From NCBI RefSeq assembly GCF_011250555.1, contig NZ_JAANMZ010000011.1:1-64000 (forward strand): a stretch of 64,000 nt of DNA, given 5' to 3'. A program made the position numbers and the translations under genes. Shown piece by piece: positions 8,377 through 17,167 of the stretch. Within the stretch, counting starts at the first letter, position 1; each line of letters begins with the position of its first letter. Source of the stretch: Bacillus sp. MM2020_4. Its GTDB lineage: Bacteria > Bacillota > Bacilli > Bacillales > Cytobacillaceae. The notes under the pieces are model-generated. The model saw only the letters and a list, made by a program, of their open reading frames with translations, was not told the origin of the DNA and ran no database searches.

Positions 8377-9567
8377 TCACATATATAGACCAGCCAGAAA
8401 TATTCCCAGTGTTTTTTGATAGATTTCATCAAATTGTGAGAGGGGAAGGGGATTGACACCTAGGCCAATCTCAACTGTGAATCCAGGCCGATGCCAATCC
8501 TGGATAAACCAATCTTTATAGCCTGCATAGCTTTCAATCGTTTTGACAGCTTCGTAGCTGCTGACTCTGCTGAACTCTTTGACGATCACTTCTGATTCCG
8601 GAGGTTCAGCATTTTCAAACCCCCAGTAGATCACTTCGCCTTGCGTATGAAAGGCAATTACTCGTGCAAAGTCTCGCTTTTTTGTTAATTCTGCCATGGC
8701 AATGGCTTCGGGCTCGGATAAGGGTTTTTCTCCTCCATAATCTCTAGGACCGGGCTTATCGGGATTCCTAGCCTTCTCTAATTCCCAGCGAGCAGGGAAT
8801 TGATCGTTAAGGTCAACACCCCTAATATTTGCCTTCCATCCAGAAAAATCCCTGCTGCCTTTATTGTATTCAACTACTTTCTGCTTCCATGTATCATTTG
8901 CAGGCGGTCCATGCAAAACGAGATCGACTCCATCTGGATTTACCATTGGTACAATGGATAGTGCGCTTTGTTGGTATAAACGGGAAGTGGAGACACCGCG
9001 GATGGGGTTTTGATTTGTTAGAGATAGTAAATAGTCATTTAAAAATGTCATGATCACTGGTGTGGTAATCCATTCATTGGCATGAAATGATCCGTTATAA
9101 TGGACCTTTTTCCCACCATTACCGATACGGATTTCTGGAATGTTTTTCCCCAGAACCGTATTTCCAATTGAGGGGGACTGTAAAAATGGGTAAACACCTT
9201 GTAATCTTTTAATATCATTCATCAGTAGCTTGTAATCATAGGTTTGCCCGCCATTCACTAATCTCCAGGTAATTCGTAAGGGCAGTTTGATTGTTTGGCC
9301 AACCATTAGTTGATCTGGATTTATAGTAGGGTTCACTAAAAGAAGGGCTTCGAGCGGAAGATTACGATTTTGAGCAAGTTTCCACAAGGAGTCCCCTTTA
9401 CGAATCTGGTATTCTTGGGCAACAAAACCAGGAATCCTGACTCGCTGACCAATTGAGAGATTGTTCACTTGAATATCCCGATTTGAATCATGTATTAACT
9501 GTAAATTGATTTTAAACAACTGGCTGTAATGCCATAACGAATCCCCTTTTCTAACAAAAATATCCAT
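8377..9567 (-). CDS. LysM-M14 peptidoglycan peptidase (gamma-D-glutamyl-diaminopimelate endopeptidase I type)
   Basis: A 396-residue protein: two LysM wall-binding domains (about 2-47 and 52-97, each with RKGDSLW) joined to an M14 zinc carboxypeptidase. Zinc ligands are visible as His162 and Glu165 in FHANEW and the His of AFHTQG; the general base Glu lies in FTVEIGLG. Domain order and length match endopeptidase I of Lysinibacillus sphaericus and B. subtilis YqgT. There is no signal peptide, as in those proteins, which suggests action in the sporangium or after lysis. GGAGGAG precedes the ATG. Confidence 0.9.
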   Translation of the reverse strand: MDIFVRKGDSLWHYSQLFKINLQLIHDSNRDIQVNNLSIGQRVRIPGFVAQEYQIRKGDSLWKLAQNRNLPLEALLLVNPTINPDQLMVGQTIKLPLRITWRLVNGGQTYDYKLLMNDIKRLQGVYPFLQSPSIGNTVLGKNIPEIRIGNGGKKVHYNGSFHANEWITTPVIMTFLNDYLLSLTNQNPIRGVSTSRLYQQSALSIVPMVNPDGVDLVLHGPPANDTWKQKVVEYNKGSRDFSGWKANIRGVDLNDQFPARWELEKARNPDKPGPRDYGGEKPLSEPEAIAMAELTKKRDFARVIAFHTQGEVIYWGFENAEPPESEVIVKEFSRVSSYEAVKTIESYAGYKDWFIQDWHRPGFTVEIGLGVNPLPLSQFDEIYQKTLGIFLAGLYM

Positions 9568-9657
9568 TTAGCTCCTCCTGCTGAATAAAAATAGTTGTTA
9601 GTAAAATGTATGCTAAGTAGAATAAAATAGTAGTTCTAATTCGTATTAGCGCTGTTC

Positions 9658-10050
9658 CTAATCTAGGAATCTGTTTTTCCATTTTGGGGATGGAAGTAGG
9701 CAGCTATCCTTTTTTCCAAACCATTTATAGCGGTTTTTAGCTATTACATCATATAGTTTGTCACGAATAAATGGGGGGATGACCAAGAAAATGGTTGACA
9801 TTTTCCAAATTCCGTATAATTGTTTAGATACACGAATTGCTGCGCCTGACTTTACATATACCTTTCCATTCTCAATCAACACAAAGCTACTTATGTTCGA
9901 CTTAAAACCATGCTTTTTTAACAACTCTTGACCAATCTCGCTTTGAAGCGCGGCAAATTTAAATTTTCCTTGTGGGTCTCTTTTTATAATGAATTGCACA
10001 CTTCTGTCGCAAAGATTGCATACACCATCAAATAAAATAATCCGTTCCAT
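9658..10050 (-). CDS. DCC-family thiol-disulfide oxidoreductase-like protein
   Basis: A 130-residue protein of the DCC family (B. subtilis YuxK type). The family motif FDGVCNLCDRSV near the N-terminus holds the CxxC pair, and KRDPQGKFKFAALQSE follows, as in most members. A predicted thioredoxin-like fold suggests a redox role, but the substrate is not known for this family. AGCAGGTG precedes the ATG. It is divergent from the nitronate monooxygenase-like gene, with a short shared intergenic region. Confidence 0.88.
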   Translation of the reverse strand: MERIILFDGVCNLCDRSVQFIIKRDPQGKFKFAALQSEIGQELLKKHGFKSNISSFVLIENGKVYVKSGAAIRVSKQLYGIWKMSTIFLVIPPFIRDKLYDVIAKNRYKWFGKKDSCLLPSPKWKNRFLD

Positions 10051-10147
10051 TGTATCACCTGCTTTTTAGTTAACACTCTTAGAATATGTATGGATTCAGA
10101 ATAGCATAGGATATCTTTCAATAAAAATATGAAAGGCGGAAAATCGC

Positions 10148-11221
10148 ATGTGGAGCAATAGTATAACAAGGTTGTTTAAAATCCATTATCCCATCATTCA
10201 GGCCCCAATGGCAGGAGGCCCAACCACAACAGAATTAGTGGCTGCCGTTTCCAATGAGGGGGGGCTTGGGATGATTGGGGCTGGGTATATGAGTACTGAT
10301 CAATTACGGAATCAAATACGTGATAGTAAAACCTTTACGGATAAGCCATTCGGTATCAATTTATTTGTACCCAATCCATATTATGCAGATAGTGGGAAGC
10401 TGAGTTTAGCGAGTTCTTTATTAAAACCGATTAAGGAAAAATTACAGGTCGGGGAGGGAATAGTCCTACCAACCTTCGAACAAGACCTCATAACTTTCGA
10501 GGAGCAATTAACAATAATTATTGAAGAAAGAATTCCAATCTGTTCTTTTACGTTTGGGATCCCTTCACCGGAAGTTATAAGAAAACTGAAGGAAAATTCA
10601 ATTGTTGTGATTGGAACCGCAACAACGGTAGAAGAGGCTATCATGATTGAGAAAGCTGGAATGGATGCCGTTGTCGTCCAAGGGGCAGAAGCGGGCGGTC
10701 ATCGGGGGACATTTTATGGTCAGGAAGATCAGGGCTTAATTGGGTTAATGTCACTCATTCCGCAGGCTTTTGATGCGGTTGAAATTCCACTTATTGCAGC
10801 TGGCGGAATCATGGACGGTAGGGGAATCATGGCTGCCAAATGCCTTGGAGCTATGGGGGTACAAATGGGAACTGCTTTCCTTGTTTGTAAGGAAAGTGGG
10901 GCAAATACTCTTCATAAGGAAGCCATTATGGAGGCAACAGAAGACCGGGTAGTATTAACCAAAGCGTTTTCAGGCAAAATGGCTCGAGGTTTAAAAAATA
11001 GCTTTATAGAAACCATGCGTCGAACTGAAGAAGAACTTCCAGACTATCCGCTGCAAAATGAACTGACGAAAGCAATTAGAAAGAGCGCAGCTGTAAAGTG
11101 TGACACTGAATATATGTCCCTATGGTCAGGGCAGAGCCCAAGATTAGCAAAAAAATTAACCGTTCGCGAACTAATGAATAAGATTATCCTAGAAGTAGAA
11201 ACATTGCATTCAAAACTTTAA
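10148..11221 (+). CDS. nitronate monooxygenase / 2-nitropropane dioxygenase family FMN enzyme
   Basis: TIM-barrel flavoprotein of 357 residues. Family signatures are the N-terminal PIIQAPMAGG, NEGGLGMIGAGY, the phosphate-binding GAEAGGHRG near residue 184 with the catalytic His, and AAGGIMDGRGI with GVQMGTAFL near residue 225. Such enzymes use FMN and oxygen to detoxify alkyl nitronates (propionate 3-nitronate); some relatives are enoyl reductases (FabK), which share the barrel. AAAGGCGG precedes the ATG. Likely monocistronic. Confidence 0.88.
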   Translation: MWSNSITRLFKIHYPIIQAPMAGGPTTTELVAAVSNEGGLGMIGAGYMSTDQLRNQIRDSKTFTDKPFGINLFVPNPYYADSGKLSLASSLLKPIKEKLQVGEGIVLPTFEQDLITFEEQLTIIIEERIPICSFTFGIPSPEVIRKLKENSIVVIGTATTVEEAIMIEKAGMDAVVVQGAEAGGHRGTFYGQEDQGLIGLMSLIPQAFDAVEIPLIAAGGIMDGRGIMAAKCLGAMGVQMGTAFLVCKESGANTLHKEAIMEATEDRVVLTKAFSGKMARGLKNSFIETMRRTEEELPDYPLQNELTKAIRKSAAVKCDTEYMSLWSGQSPRLAKKLTVRELMNKIILEVETLHSKL

Positions 11222-11229
11222 ACCGCGAA

Positions 11230-11276
11230 CAGTGTCCATCCGGGGCGGACACTATCCACAAATGGTGCCTGTCACC
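11230..11276. repeat. two small palindromes of dispersed-repeat type
   Basis: AGTGTCC/GGACACT (11230-11252) is followed by GGTGCCTGTCACC (11264-11276). A GGTACCCTGTCACC relative occurs near 30313. Neither has a U-tract. I recall GGTGCCTGTCACC-like elements as common in Bacillus intergenic regions. Confidence 0.45.
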
Positions 11277-11385
11277 AAATTATGTATTTTCATTGTATTT
11301 ATGTTATTATAAAGGGGATTTGAGAATTTTTTTTGTTTGGTAAGTTTATATTTTGCTAATGTACTATTTAAAGGGGAGGGGTAAA

Positions 11386-12033
11386 GTGGAAAAGGTAATC
11401 AAAAAGACTCCCTATTTACTTTTTTTGTTGGTTATTCCGCTTTTAGCAAGTGTGTATCAATTTTTAAATACCCGATCACATAAGGCGGTTGATATTTCGA
11501 CTTCGATTGATCAGGCTATTCCTTTTTTACCGATTTTTATTATTCCGTATATTCTTTGGTATGCGTATATCTTCTGTTATTTAATCTACTTTTGTTTTAA
11601 GGATACCAAGGTATATTTGAAGACGTTGTTGTTAATTGTGATTGCCGAGCTTATTTGCTTTGTGATTTATTTCTTCTTCCAAACAACAGTCCCAAGGCCG
11701 GTACTTGTCGGTGATCATATCTTAACCCAACTTGTTCAATGGATATACACAAAGGACCGCCCGTTTAATTGTTTCCCAAGTATTCACGTGCTAACGACCT
11801 TTGCGGTCATGCTTGCATCCTTACACATCAAGAATAAACATCTACTAAACACCCTTTGTATCCATTTTTTAGGTTCCTGCATCATTATTTCGACACTTTT
11901 TGTCAAACAGCATGTGATCTTCGATATGATTGGATCCATGTTCCTGGTTACATTTCTTTATGGAATTGCCTTCGAACTACTGACCTTCCGGATGAAGGAA
12001 AAGTCAGAAACCGTTTATGTAAAGAACAAATAG
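11386..12033 (+). CDS. PAP2-superfamily membrane phosphatase/phosphotransferase
   Basis: Integral membrane protein of 215 residues with about six hydrophobic helices. The two catalytic PAP2 motifs are visible: PFNCFPSIH (Ser and His) near residue 125 and KQHVIFDMIG (His and Asp) near residue 178. This is the PAP2_3 / inositol-phosphorylceramide-synthase-like subgroup, so the substrate is probably a phospholipid or undecaprenyl-type phosphate. Start set at GTG 11386, right behind AAGGGGAGGGG; the frame is open 11 codons further up. Ends at a strong hairpin. Confidence 0.85.
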   Translation: MEKVIKKTPYLLFLLVIPLLASVYQFLNTRSHKAVDISTSIDQAIPFLPIFIIPYILWYAYIFCYLIYFCFKDTKVYLKTLLLIVIAELICFVIYFFFQTTVPRPVLVGDHILTQLVQWIYTKDRPFNCFPSIHVLTTFAVMLASLHIKNKHLLNTLCIHFLGSCIIISTLFVKQHVIFDMIGSMFLVTFLYGIAFELLTFRMKEKSETVYVKNK

Positions 12034-12063
12034 CAAAGAGATTCTCGGAATCCTATCATTTAA

Positions 12064-12090
12064 AAAGAGTGTCCCCGTGAGACACTCTTT
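12064..12090 (+). terminator. terminator after the PAP2 gene
   Basis: A 10-bp perfect stem AAAGAGTGTC/GACACTCTTT, ending in a short T run. Confidence 0.7.
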
Positions 12091-12126
12091 AAGCTTGTTT
12101 AAAAATCGCCCATAAAAATGATAACA

Positions 12127-12795
12127 TTACGTCATATGGACGGTTTTGATATGCTGCAGGTTAATAAAAATGGGTTCTTCTTTTGCACCGATCAATTCAA
12201 CAAAATTATTCTTGATTCCTTGGATTTTACCGATCACATTCTCATTTTCGCCGATATTAAAGACAATCAATTCTCCCATTAACTTTTCAATTTGGACTTC
12301 ATAGGAACGGGCAAATGTAATATTACTTGGGTTCACTGGAAGGTTTGCGTTACTTAGACCGTAAGGACGCTGATTATTGGTATAAGGAATTAACCATTTT
12401 AAATGATTAAGGGAAATAAACATTGTTTTGTAAATAGGGGAGTAAAAAACAAAGTAGTTATTCATGATGCTAATAATATATCCATGCAGTGCTTGGTTAC
12501 TAGTTACATAGATCTCTGTAAAAATCCCTTTTGCTGACGTTAGGGTTTTCCTTAATGATGTTTCTTCATTATGATTATAAATCGGCGTTGGTTCATCATT
12601 AAAACTTATCTCGGCGATTTCATCCTTTTTCAAGTATTGCCAGTTTTGGCAATGAATCGTTGGTATATAGAGATAATCAGTTCCATTAAAGACCACCCAT
12701 ATATCACTGCCTATATCGACTAACAACCCACTAATGAACTTCTTACCGGATATTTCAATCTTAATGTACTTACCGATATTTTCTTTTAGCTTCAT
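12127..12795 (-). CDS. DUF2642-like hypothetical protein of the coat island
   Basis: A 222-residue beta-rich protein with repeated LSm-like modules: a strand-rich GKYIKIEISGKKFISGLLVDIG near the N-terminus, and VIGKIQGIKNNFVELIGAKE plus FINLQHIK near the end. The same pattern of binding, surface and His-Ile-Lys strand recurs in the neighbouring CotB-like proteins. I think it is a DUF2642-type spore protein, judged by pattern and context. AAAGGATGTGAG precedes the ATG. Function unknown. Confidence 0.7.
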   Translation of the reverse strand: MKLKENIGKYIKIEISGKKFISGLLVDIGSDIWVVFNGTDYLYIPTIHCQNWQYLKKDEIAEISFNDEPTPIYNHNEETSLRKTLTSAKGIFTEIYVTSNQALHGYIISIMNNYFVFYSPIYKTMFISLNHLKWLIPYTNNQRPYGLSNANLPVNPSNITFARSYEVQIEKLMGELIVFNIGENENVIGKIQGIKNNFVELIGAKEEPIFINLQHIKTVHMT

Positions 12796-12845
12796 TTACT
12801 CACATCCTTTCCTTGGTTTTTCCATTTACAAATAGAGGAGGGCTT

Positions 12846-12938
12846 ATGAGATTACTTCAATTAAGTTATCAAAGAGATAAAGCCTGCCCAGCTCTTATTT
12901 GTAAGGGAATGGGGGATGCTGCCAATAGAATTAAATAG
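12846..12938 (+). CDS. possible 30-residue small protein
   Basis: A short frame starts at ATG 12846 with a strong AGAGGAGGG eight bases upstream and ends at TAG 12938. The product begins MRLLQLSYQRDKACPALIC. It sits on the opposite strand in the gap between the DUF2642-like and CotB-like genes. The ribosome binding site is the main support; it could be chance. Confidence 0.3.
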   Translation: MRLLQLSYQRDKACPALICKGMGDAANRIK

Positions 12939-12979
12939 ATTCAAGAATATCTTCTGCATTCCAGATCGCAATACTATGG

Positions 12980-14242
12980 TTAAAATCTAAAGGTTCTTTT
13001 GTTTTTGCTAGGCCATCCAGCAAATGGGAAAGCTCTCTCTGTATCGCGTGAAACCGGCTCACCAGCAAATCGAAATGCCTTTTTCTCTTGATCTTTTTGT
13101 TTCCATACATTTTTCGTATCATTTACAAACTTTTCACTGGTTGTATTTTCTGTTTTCTTTGGTGAAGAATTATGAGAAAGAATTGGTTTTGAAGCAGTTG
13201 TTGACTCATGAGATTTTGCTGGTTTATCGTCCTTTTTTGGTGGTGGTAAGATAGCTGCAGGCTTTGTTTCAATTTTAATGGTCGCTTCTTTTACTGGTTT
13301 TATTTCTTTTACAGGTTCAATTGGTTTTGGCTTACTTGTACTTGCTTCCTCGTTCTTGTTTTCTTTTTGCTTCATTTCATTATTTGGTTTTTTCATTTCA
13401 TTGGTCGTCTTTTTCAAGTCATTTTTACCTTTGTTTGCTGTTGTTTCACTTGTAGTCTGTTGTTTTTTATGGGTAGTAATTGGGGGGGTATCCACCGGTT
13501 GTATGACTGGTGCTTCAATTTTGATTGGGTGTGACCAAACCATCGTATTATTTGGTTCAATAATTTCAACTGCTGCAGCCACCTCGAGCGGCTTTTCAAT
13601 CATTTCAGGCTGTTCACGTTTTGTGTGGGCTTTACCTTTCTTTTCCGAGGTTACACTTGTTGCTTTGATGGGTTGCTTAGATTTGTTGTCAGATTTATTT
13701 TCCGTTTTATTTTCGATTGCATGGCAAGATGTGCTTTCTTCTTCTTTTGCTTCGTCTTCATTATTTTTAGCCTCGTTTTTGTTTTCCTCCTTTCCTTCTG
13801 TGGTTTCCGATTTTGTTTCTTCTTTAATAAATCCTTTTAAGATATTTGATACATGTGTTAATTTAATTAAAATACGCTCTTCGCCATTAATTAAAGTGGC
13901 GAAATCAGTGTCAATCTCACTTAATACACCTGAAAATTGCTGTTTATTTATACTTAAGATGGTTACCCAAGTATGTTGAAAGGAGTGTAAAAGTTCCGTT
14001 AAGCTTTGTGTTTTTTGAAATTCTACTGTTGAAATATCCGGTTTGAACTGCTTTGTATTTTTGGTGATGGCTTGAATTTTATCAATGTTATAATAAAAAA
14101 TGTATTTATTTTCTGTTTCCAAGACAACATGGTCTGCTTCGACCCCAATTAGTTTTCCTTTATATATGTCTTCACCTACATAAAGATTTACATTAAATCC
14201 TTTTAATAAATCCAATGCAGTTGAAAATTTATCTAACCCCAT
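12980..14242 (-). CDS. CotB-like spore coat protein with long charged tail
   Basis: A 420-residue protein. Two CotB-type beta modules occupy about residues 1-140 (KGKLIGVEADHVVLE, FSGVLSEIDTDFATL, each followed by an Ile-rich strand ending near HVSNI or NIDKI). From about 145 to 380 comes a low-complexity Lys/Glu/Thr/Pro-rich segment, and the C-terminus has the imperfect repeat AFRFAGEPVSR ... AFPFAGWPSK ... TFRF. Outer-coat CotB has the same module-plus-disordered-tail layout, though with a Ser-rich tail. AAGGAGGATG precedes the ATG. The tail could be a substrate of the nearby CotH kinase, but it has few serines. Confidence 0.78.
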   Translation of the reverse strand: MGLDKFSTALDLLKGFNVNLYVGEDIYKGKLIGVEADHVVLETENKYIFYYNIDKIQAITKNTKQFKPDISTVEFQKTQSLTELLHSFQHTWVTILSINKQQFSGVLSEIDTDFATLINGEERILIKLTHVSNILKGFIKEETKSETTEGKEENKNEAKNNEDEAKEEESTSCHAIENKTENKSDNKSKQPIKATSVTSEKKGKAHTKREQPEMIEKPLEVAAAVEIIEPNNTMVWSHPIKIEAPVIQPVDTPPITTHKKQQTTSETTANKGKNDLKKTTNEMKKPNNEMKQKENKNEEASTSKPKPIEPVKEIKPVKEATIKIETKPAAILPPPKKDDKPAKSHESTTASKPILSHNSSPKKTENTTSEKFVNDTKNVWKQKDQEKKAFRFAGEPVSRDTERAFPFAGWPSKNKRTFRF

Positions 14243-14307
14243 GTTTCATCCTCCTTAAGAGATAATGGGTCGCTCCTCTGTTTGGAGAAGCGACGTTATG
14301 GTTACTC

Positions 14308-14817
14308 TTACTCTTCGTTTTCATCATTTTTTTGGTTATTATCGTTGGCCTCATCTTCATTTGAATTTCCAGAGTCATCATTCTTTGGCTTATCAACCAT
14401 TAAGCCGTAGCTAATGTTACGTATATGCTTCATAGAGAATCGTACCACTTCGTCTTTTACAATCAGTGAAGCAAAGTGCTTATTCGCATCACTGAGTACG
14501 CCTTCTAACGACTCTGATCCGCCGCGGTTAATTTTTACCCATTGAAATCTGATGCTTTCAAGCAGTTTATGAAAGTTATCAGCCGTCTTATAGTCTAATT
14601 TTTCCGGAACCTTTAAACCGAAGTTCAAAATGTCTTTTGAGCTTTCTGTTACACTTCTGATATGGTTCGTTTTGTAGTAAACCACACCATCAGTTTCTGT
14701 TAATAGGACAAAATAGTCCTCATAAACAGCGAGTAATTTTCCGATTCTAGATTCTGGACCTCCCCGGTCAACCCTAATTGTTTTACCCACATGTTGGTTC
14801 ATCATTTCTCTATCCAT
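14308..14817 (-). CDS. CotB-like spore coat protein, short form
   Basis: A 169-residue protein with two CotB modules. Each carries the CotB hallmark: RVDRGGPESRIGKLLAVYED (residues about 16-35) and INRGGSESLEGVLSD (about 94), followed by ITxHIRSV-like and SMKHIRNI strands. The C-terminal 25 residues are Asp/Asn/Glu-rich. B. subtilis CotB has three such modules plus a long Ser/Lys tail, so this looks like a truncated or split relative of the downstream 420-residue protein. AAAGGAGG precedes the ATG. Lies in the unit between cotH and the longer CotB-like gene. Confidence 0.85.
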   Translation of the reverse strand: MDREMMNQHVGKTIRVDRGGPESRIGKLLAVYEDYFVLLTETDGVVYYKTNHIRSVTESSKDILNFGLKVPEKLDYKTADNFHKLLESIRFQWVKINRGGSESLEGVLSDANKHFASLIVKDEVVRFSMKHIRNISYGLMVDKPKNDDSGNSNEDEANDNNQKNDENEE

Positions 14818-14931
14818 AAAAGAATTTTCCTCCTTTAATTAAATAAACATTTACACTGCATCTATATGTATCACGGGATGATGTTGTACTAATAAAGTAG
14901 CCTTTTTTTCATAGATAAGGTGAAAAATAGG

Positions 14932-14963
14932 CAAAAAAAAGTATATGATATTTAACCATATAC
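14932..14963 (-). terminator. terminator after cotH
   Basis: GTATATG/CATATAC (14941-14963) is followed on the minus strand by eight T residues, immediately past the cotH stop. It separates cotH from the CotB-like genes. Confidence 0.75.
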
Positions 14964-14971
14964 ATTTTCCT

Positions 14972-16042
14972 TCATGAAAGCTTAATTAATTCTTGCTTCA
15001 GAAAGGTTCTCCTTTTTTGAATAAAATTCAAGATAAATTCCTTTTCGCGATCAAGGCTTTCCGCATTTGTTTTTATATAGGGGTCCAGATGAAGGTAGGG
15101 CTTTAGGGTTTCAAAAAGATCATCGATACGTTCTGATTGTGTCTCAACAGTAAATTCTTTATCCAATGCGGCTGAAAGAATATCACGATATTTCTCCATA
15201 AAATCGGGGAAATGGAGCAATCTTCCAGTCAAGGTGTTATAGCCCGTAATAGGTATATAGTCATAATCGAGTTTTTTTCCATGCAAGTCTCTACCCCAGG
15301 TTCCATCATAATCCCATGGTGAAATTTCATACCTTCCCGTTTTACTATTTTGATATAGTGCGTAATTATGAATAAAACCGTCAAAATTTTGGGTACAAAC
15401 CACACCTGCCAGCCATGTCAAATACTGTTGAACATCAAGCACGTGTGAAATTTGTTGTGCAAATTGCTCGTTGTTTAGCGTGTTTGTTATGGCAATCAAG
15501 TTTTCCAGATTGGTAAAATCCTTTTTATCCCCATATTTAATGGTGTATCCTTCAATCAGCTTTGTTTTTAATTCCTTTTCAGGGTTCAACAAGGAGAAAT
15601 TAGCGTGATAATTCGTGGCGTAGATAATGGGGCCCAAGGGCAAGTTTCTTTTTTGTAAAAGGTATTGATCGAAGGATTCGAGCTCTAAATAAATCCCTTT
15701 ACAGTAGCCATTTATATATAGTAGGACATGAGTAGAGGTTGGGGAGATGACACCTATTCTGTCAAAGAAATCTAGGGAGAGCTTATTCCGGCTAAGCGAA
15801 CGATCATTGAATTCAGCATTCAGATGAATTTCATGTGCTCCATTTACCATATAGGGTTTTTCAAAAATGATATGATACGATTTTTTTTTCTTCTTTCTAA
15901 TCACATTTCCTCGATAGACCAGACCAATTGAATAGTGGTTAGTGCCAATCTTAAGTACTGCAGGGACATGCTCATTCGTCCAAATATCCTTGTCCAGTTG
16001 GTTTAATAGCTTCGGATTGATAAGAATCTCATATTTTTGCAC
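14972..16042 (-). CDS. cotH: spore coat protein kinase CotH
   Basis: Atypical protein kinase of the spore coat, 356 residues, close to the 362 of B. subtilis CotH. It begins VQKYEILINPKLL, matching CotH N-termini, then has the CotH-domain landmarks YINGYCKGIYLELESFD, NFDGFIHNYALYQ and SPWDYDGTWGRDLHG, the last two carrying the family's catalytic and metal-binding acidic residues. GTG 16042 with TAGGGG upstream was chosen over an ATG 25 codons earlier because the domain starts there. Divergent from the CotG-like gene, the arrangement known for cotH-cotG. Confidence 0.92.
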   Translation of the reverse strand: MQKYEILINPKLLNQLDKDIWTNEHVPAVLKIGTNHYSIGLVYRGNVIRKKKKKSYHIIFEKPYMVNGAHEIHLNAEFNDRSLSRNKLSLDFFDRIGVISPTSTHVLLYINGYCKGIYLELESFDQYLLQKRNLPLGPIIYATNYHANFSLLNPEKELKTKLIEGYTIKYGDKKDFTNLENLIAITNTLNNEQFAQQISHVLDVQQYLTWLAGVVCTQNFDGFIHNYALYQNSKTGRYEISPWDYDGTWGRDLHGKKLDYDYIPITGYNTLTGRLLHFPDFMEKYRDILSAALDKEFTVETQSERIDDLFETLKPYLHLDPYIKTNAESLDREKEFILNFIQKRRTFLKQELIKLS

Positions 16043-16221
16043 AGTAAATACCCCTAAACATACATATTTTTTAGAATAGTATGCTTTATACATAGGAAAG
16101 GTGCCGTATATGGGCATGAGGCTAATTATAAAAAAATAAATGTTTGTCTATAACCAATTTCACTTCTCCTCCATAAATTAACAATGAGCATAAAACTTTG
16201 GGAAAGTGGTGGAAAAGGAAA

Positions 16222-16815
16222 ATGAGTATGGTTATGGAAGAACTTCTTTTACAAGCACAGGAAAACGGGGTAATAGAATTTTTAGTCAATAATCCCGTTG
16301 AATTCAAACTAGGAAAGAAAGGCAAAAAGGGCAGTAAAGGGTCCAAAGGTAGCAAAGGATCGAAAGGCAGCAAGGGCTCTGGGGGATCGAAAGGCAGCAA
16401 AGGATCGAAAGGCGGTAGTAAAGGTTCGAAAGGTAGCAAGGGCAGCCGTGGGTCAAAGGGTTCGGAAGGGTCCAAAGGTAGCAAGGGCTCAAAAGGTTCG
16501 AAAGGTTCAAAAGGCAGTCATGGATCATCTGGCAGTAAAGGTTCTTGTGGTAGTCAAGGATCAAAAGGTTCAAAGGGTTCTAAGGGAAGTAAAGGCAGCA
16601 GCGGATCAAAGGGCAGCAAAGGGTCAAAAGGACCTCACCATGGTCCGCTAGCAAAAAAGAAAAAACATGGCCCTAAGGGATCACATGGTTCTAAAGGAAG
16701 TAAAGGATCAAAAGGATCAAAAGGATCAAAAGGATCAAAAGGTTCAAAGGGCTCGAAAGGTTCGAAGGGTTCGAAGGGCAGCAAGGGAAGTCACGGTTCA
16801 AAGGGTGACAAATAA
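16222..16815 (+). CDS. CotG-like spore coat protein built of Gly-Ser-Lys triplets
   Basis: A 197-residue protein. A 30-residue N-terminus (MSMVMEELLLQAQENG onward) is followed by about 45 Gly-Ser-Lys or near-identical triplets. The run is broken once, near residues 137-152, by a Pro/His/Lys-rich spacer (GPHHGPLAKKKKHGPKG), with single His, Arg, Glu, Cys and Gln replacements elsewhere. It is very basic and probably disordered. Divergence from cotH and closeness to CotB-like genes point to the CotG role: an outer-coat scaffold phosphorylated on serines by CotH. The triplet is formally collagen-like Gly-X-Y but has almost no proline. Start at ATG 16222 behind GGAAAAGGAA. Confidence 0.82.
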   Translation: MSMVMEELLLQAQENGVIEFLVNNPVEFKLGKKGKKGSKGSKGSKGSKGSKGSGGSKGSKGSKGGSKGSKGSKGSRGSKGSEGSKGSKGSKGSKGSKGSHGSSGSKGSCGSQGSKGSKGSKGSKGSSGSKGSKGSKGPHHGPLAKKKKHGPKGSHGSKGSKGSKGSKGSKGSKGSKGSKGSKGSKGSKGSHGSKGDK

Positions 16816-16865
16816 TTAAACTAAGCACCAAGGCAGAAATATAGTAACGTACAGAAAATATGAAT

Positions 16866-16899
16866 GCCGATACCTAACCCGTATCGGCTTTACTATTTT
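16866..16899 (+). terminator. terminator after the CotG-like gene
   Basis: An 8-bp stem GCCGATAC/GTATCGGC with a T-rich tail. The remaining 270 bases before the ArsB-like gene show no other clear feature. Confidence 0.7.
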
Positions 16900-17167
16900 G
16901 CAGAAAAAAACAATCATTCTCGTAGCAAGATAAGGGGGAAAACCAGTACATACACCCACTAATGGGACTCACTTACATTTGCCTATATCCATTTTCATAG
17001 GCAGAAATCCATTGAGAAATTTCTAGATTAATGTTGAATTTGTTGCCTTACGAGATATTCGTTTAGAACAAGCCTTGATTTTGGACGTACTATATTGCAA
17101 AGGACAAGAGGTGAGAAAGCGAAAAATAAAAAGAAGGAAACTAAATGAAGGGAGAAAATTCATTTTT

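Noticed and set aside
13024-13122. Frameshift in the CotB-like gene, with its true C-terminus in another frame
   Set aside because: The main frame ends in its own internally repeated AFRFAGEP/AFPFAGWP/TFRF tail, so its stop appears genuine; the alternative frame is short.
13278-13979. 233-codon plus-strand frame rich in Phe/Ser/Val
   Set aside because: It is the antisense shadow of the Lys/Glu-rich tail of the long CotB-like protein; no start signal of its own.
16122-16573. Minus-strand Pro/Leu-rich frames under the CotG-like gene
   Set aside because: They are the reverse complement of Gly-Ser-Lys codons and have no start signals.
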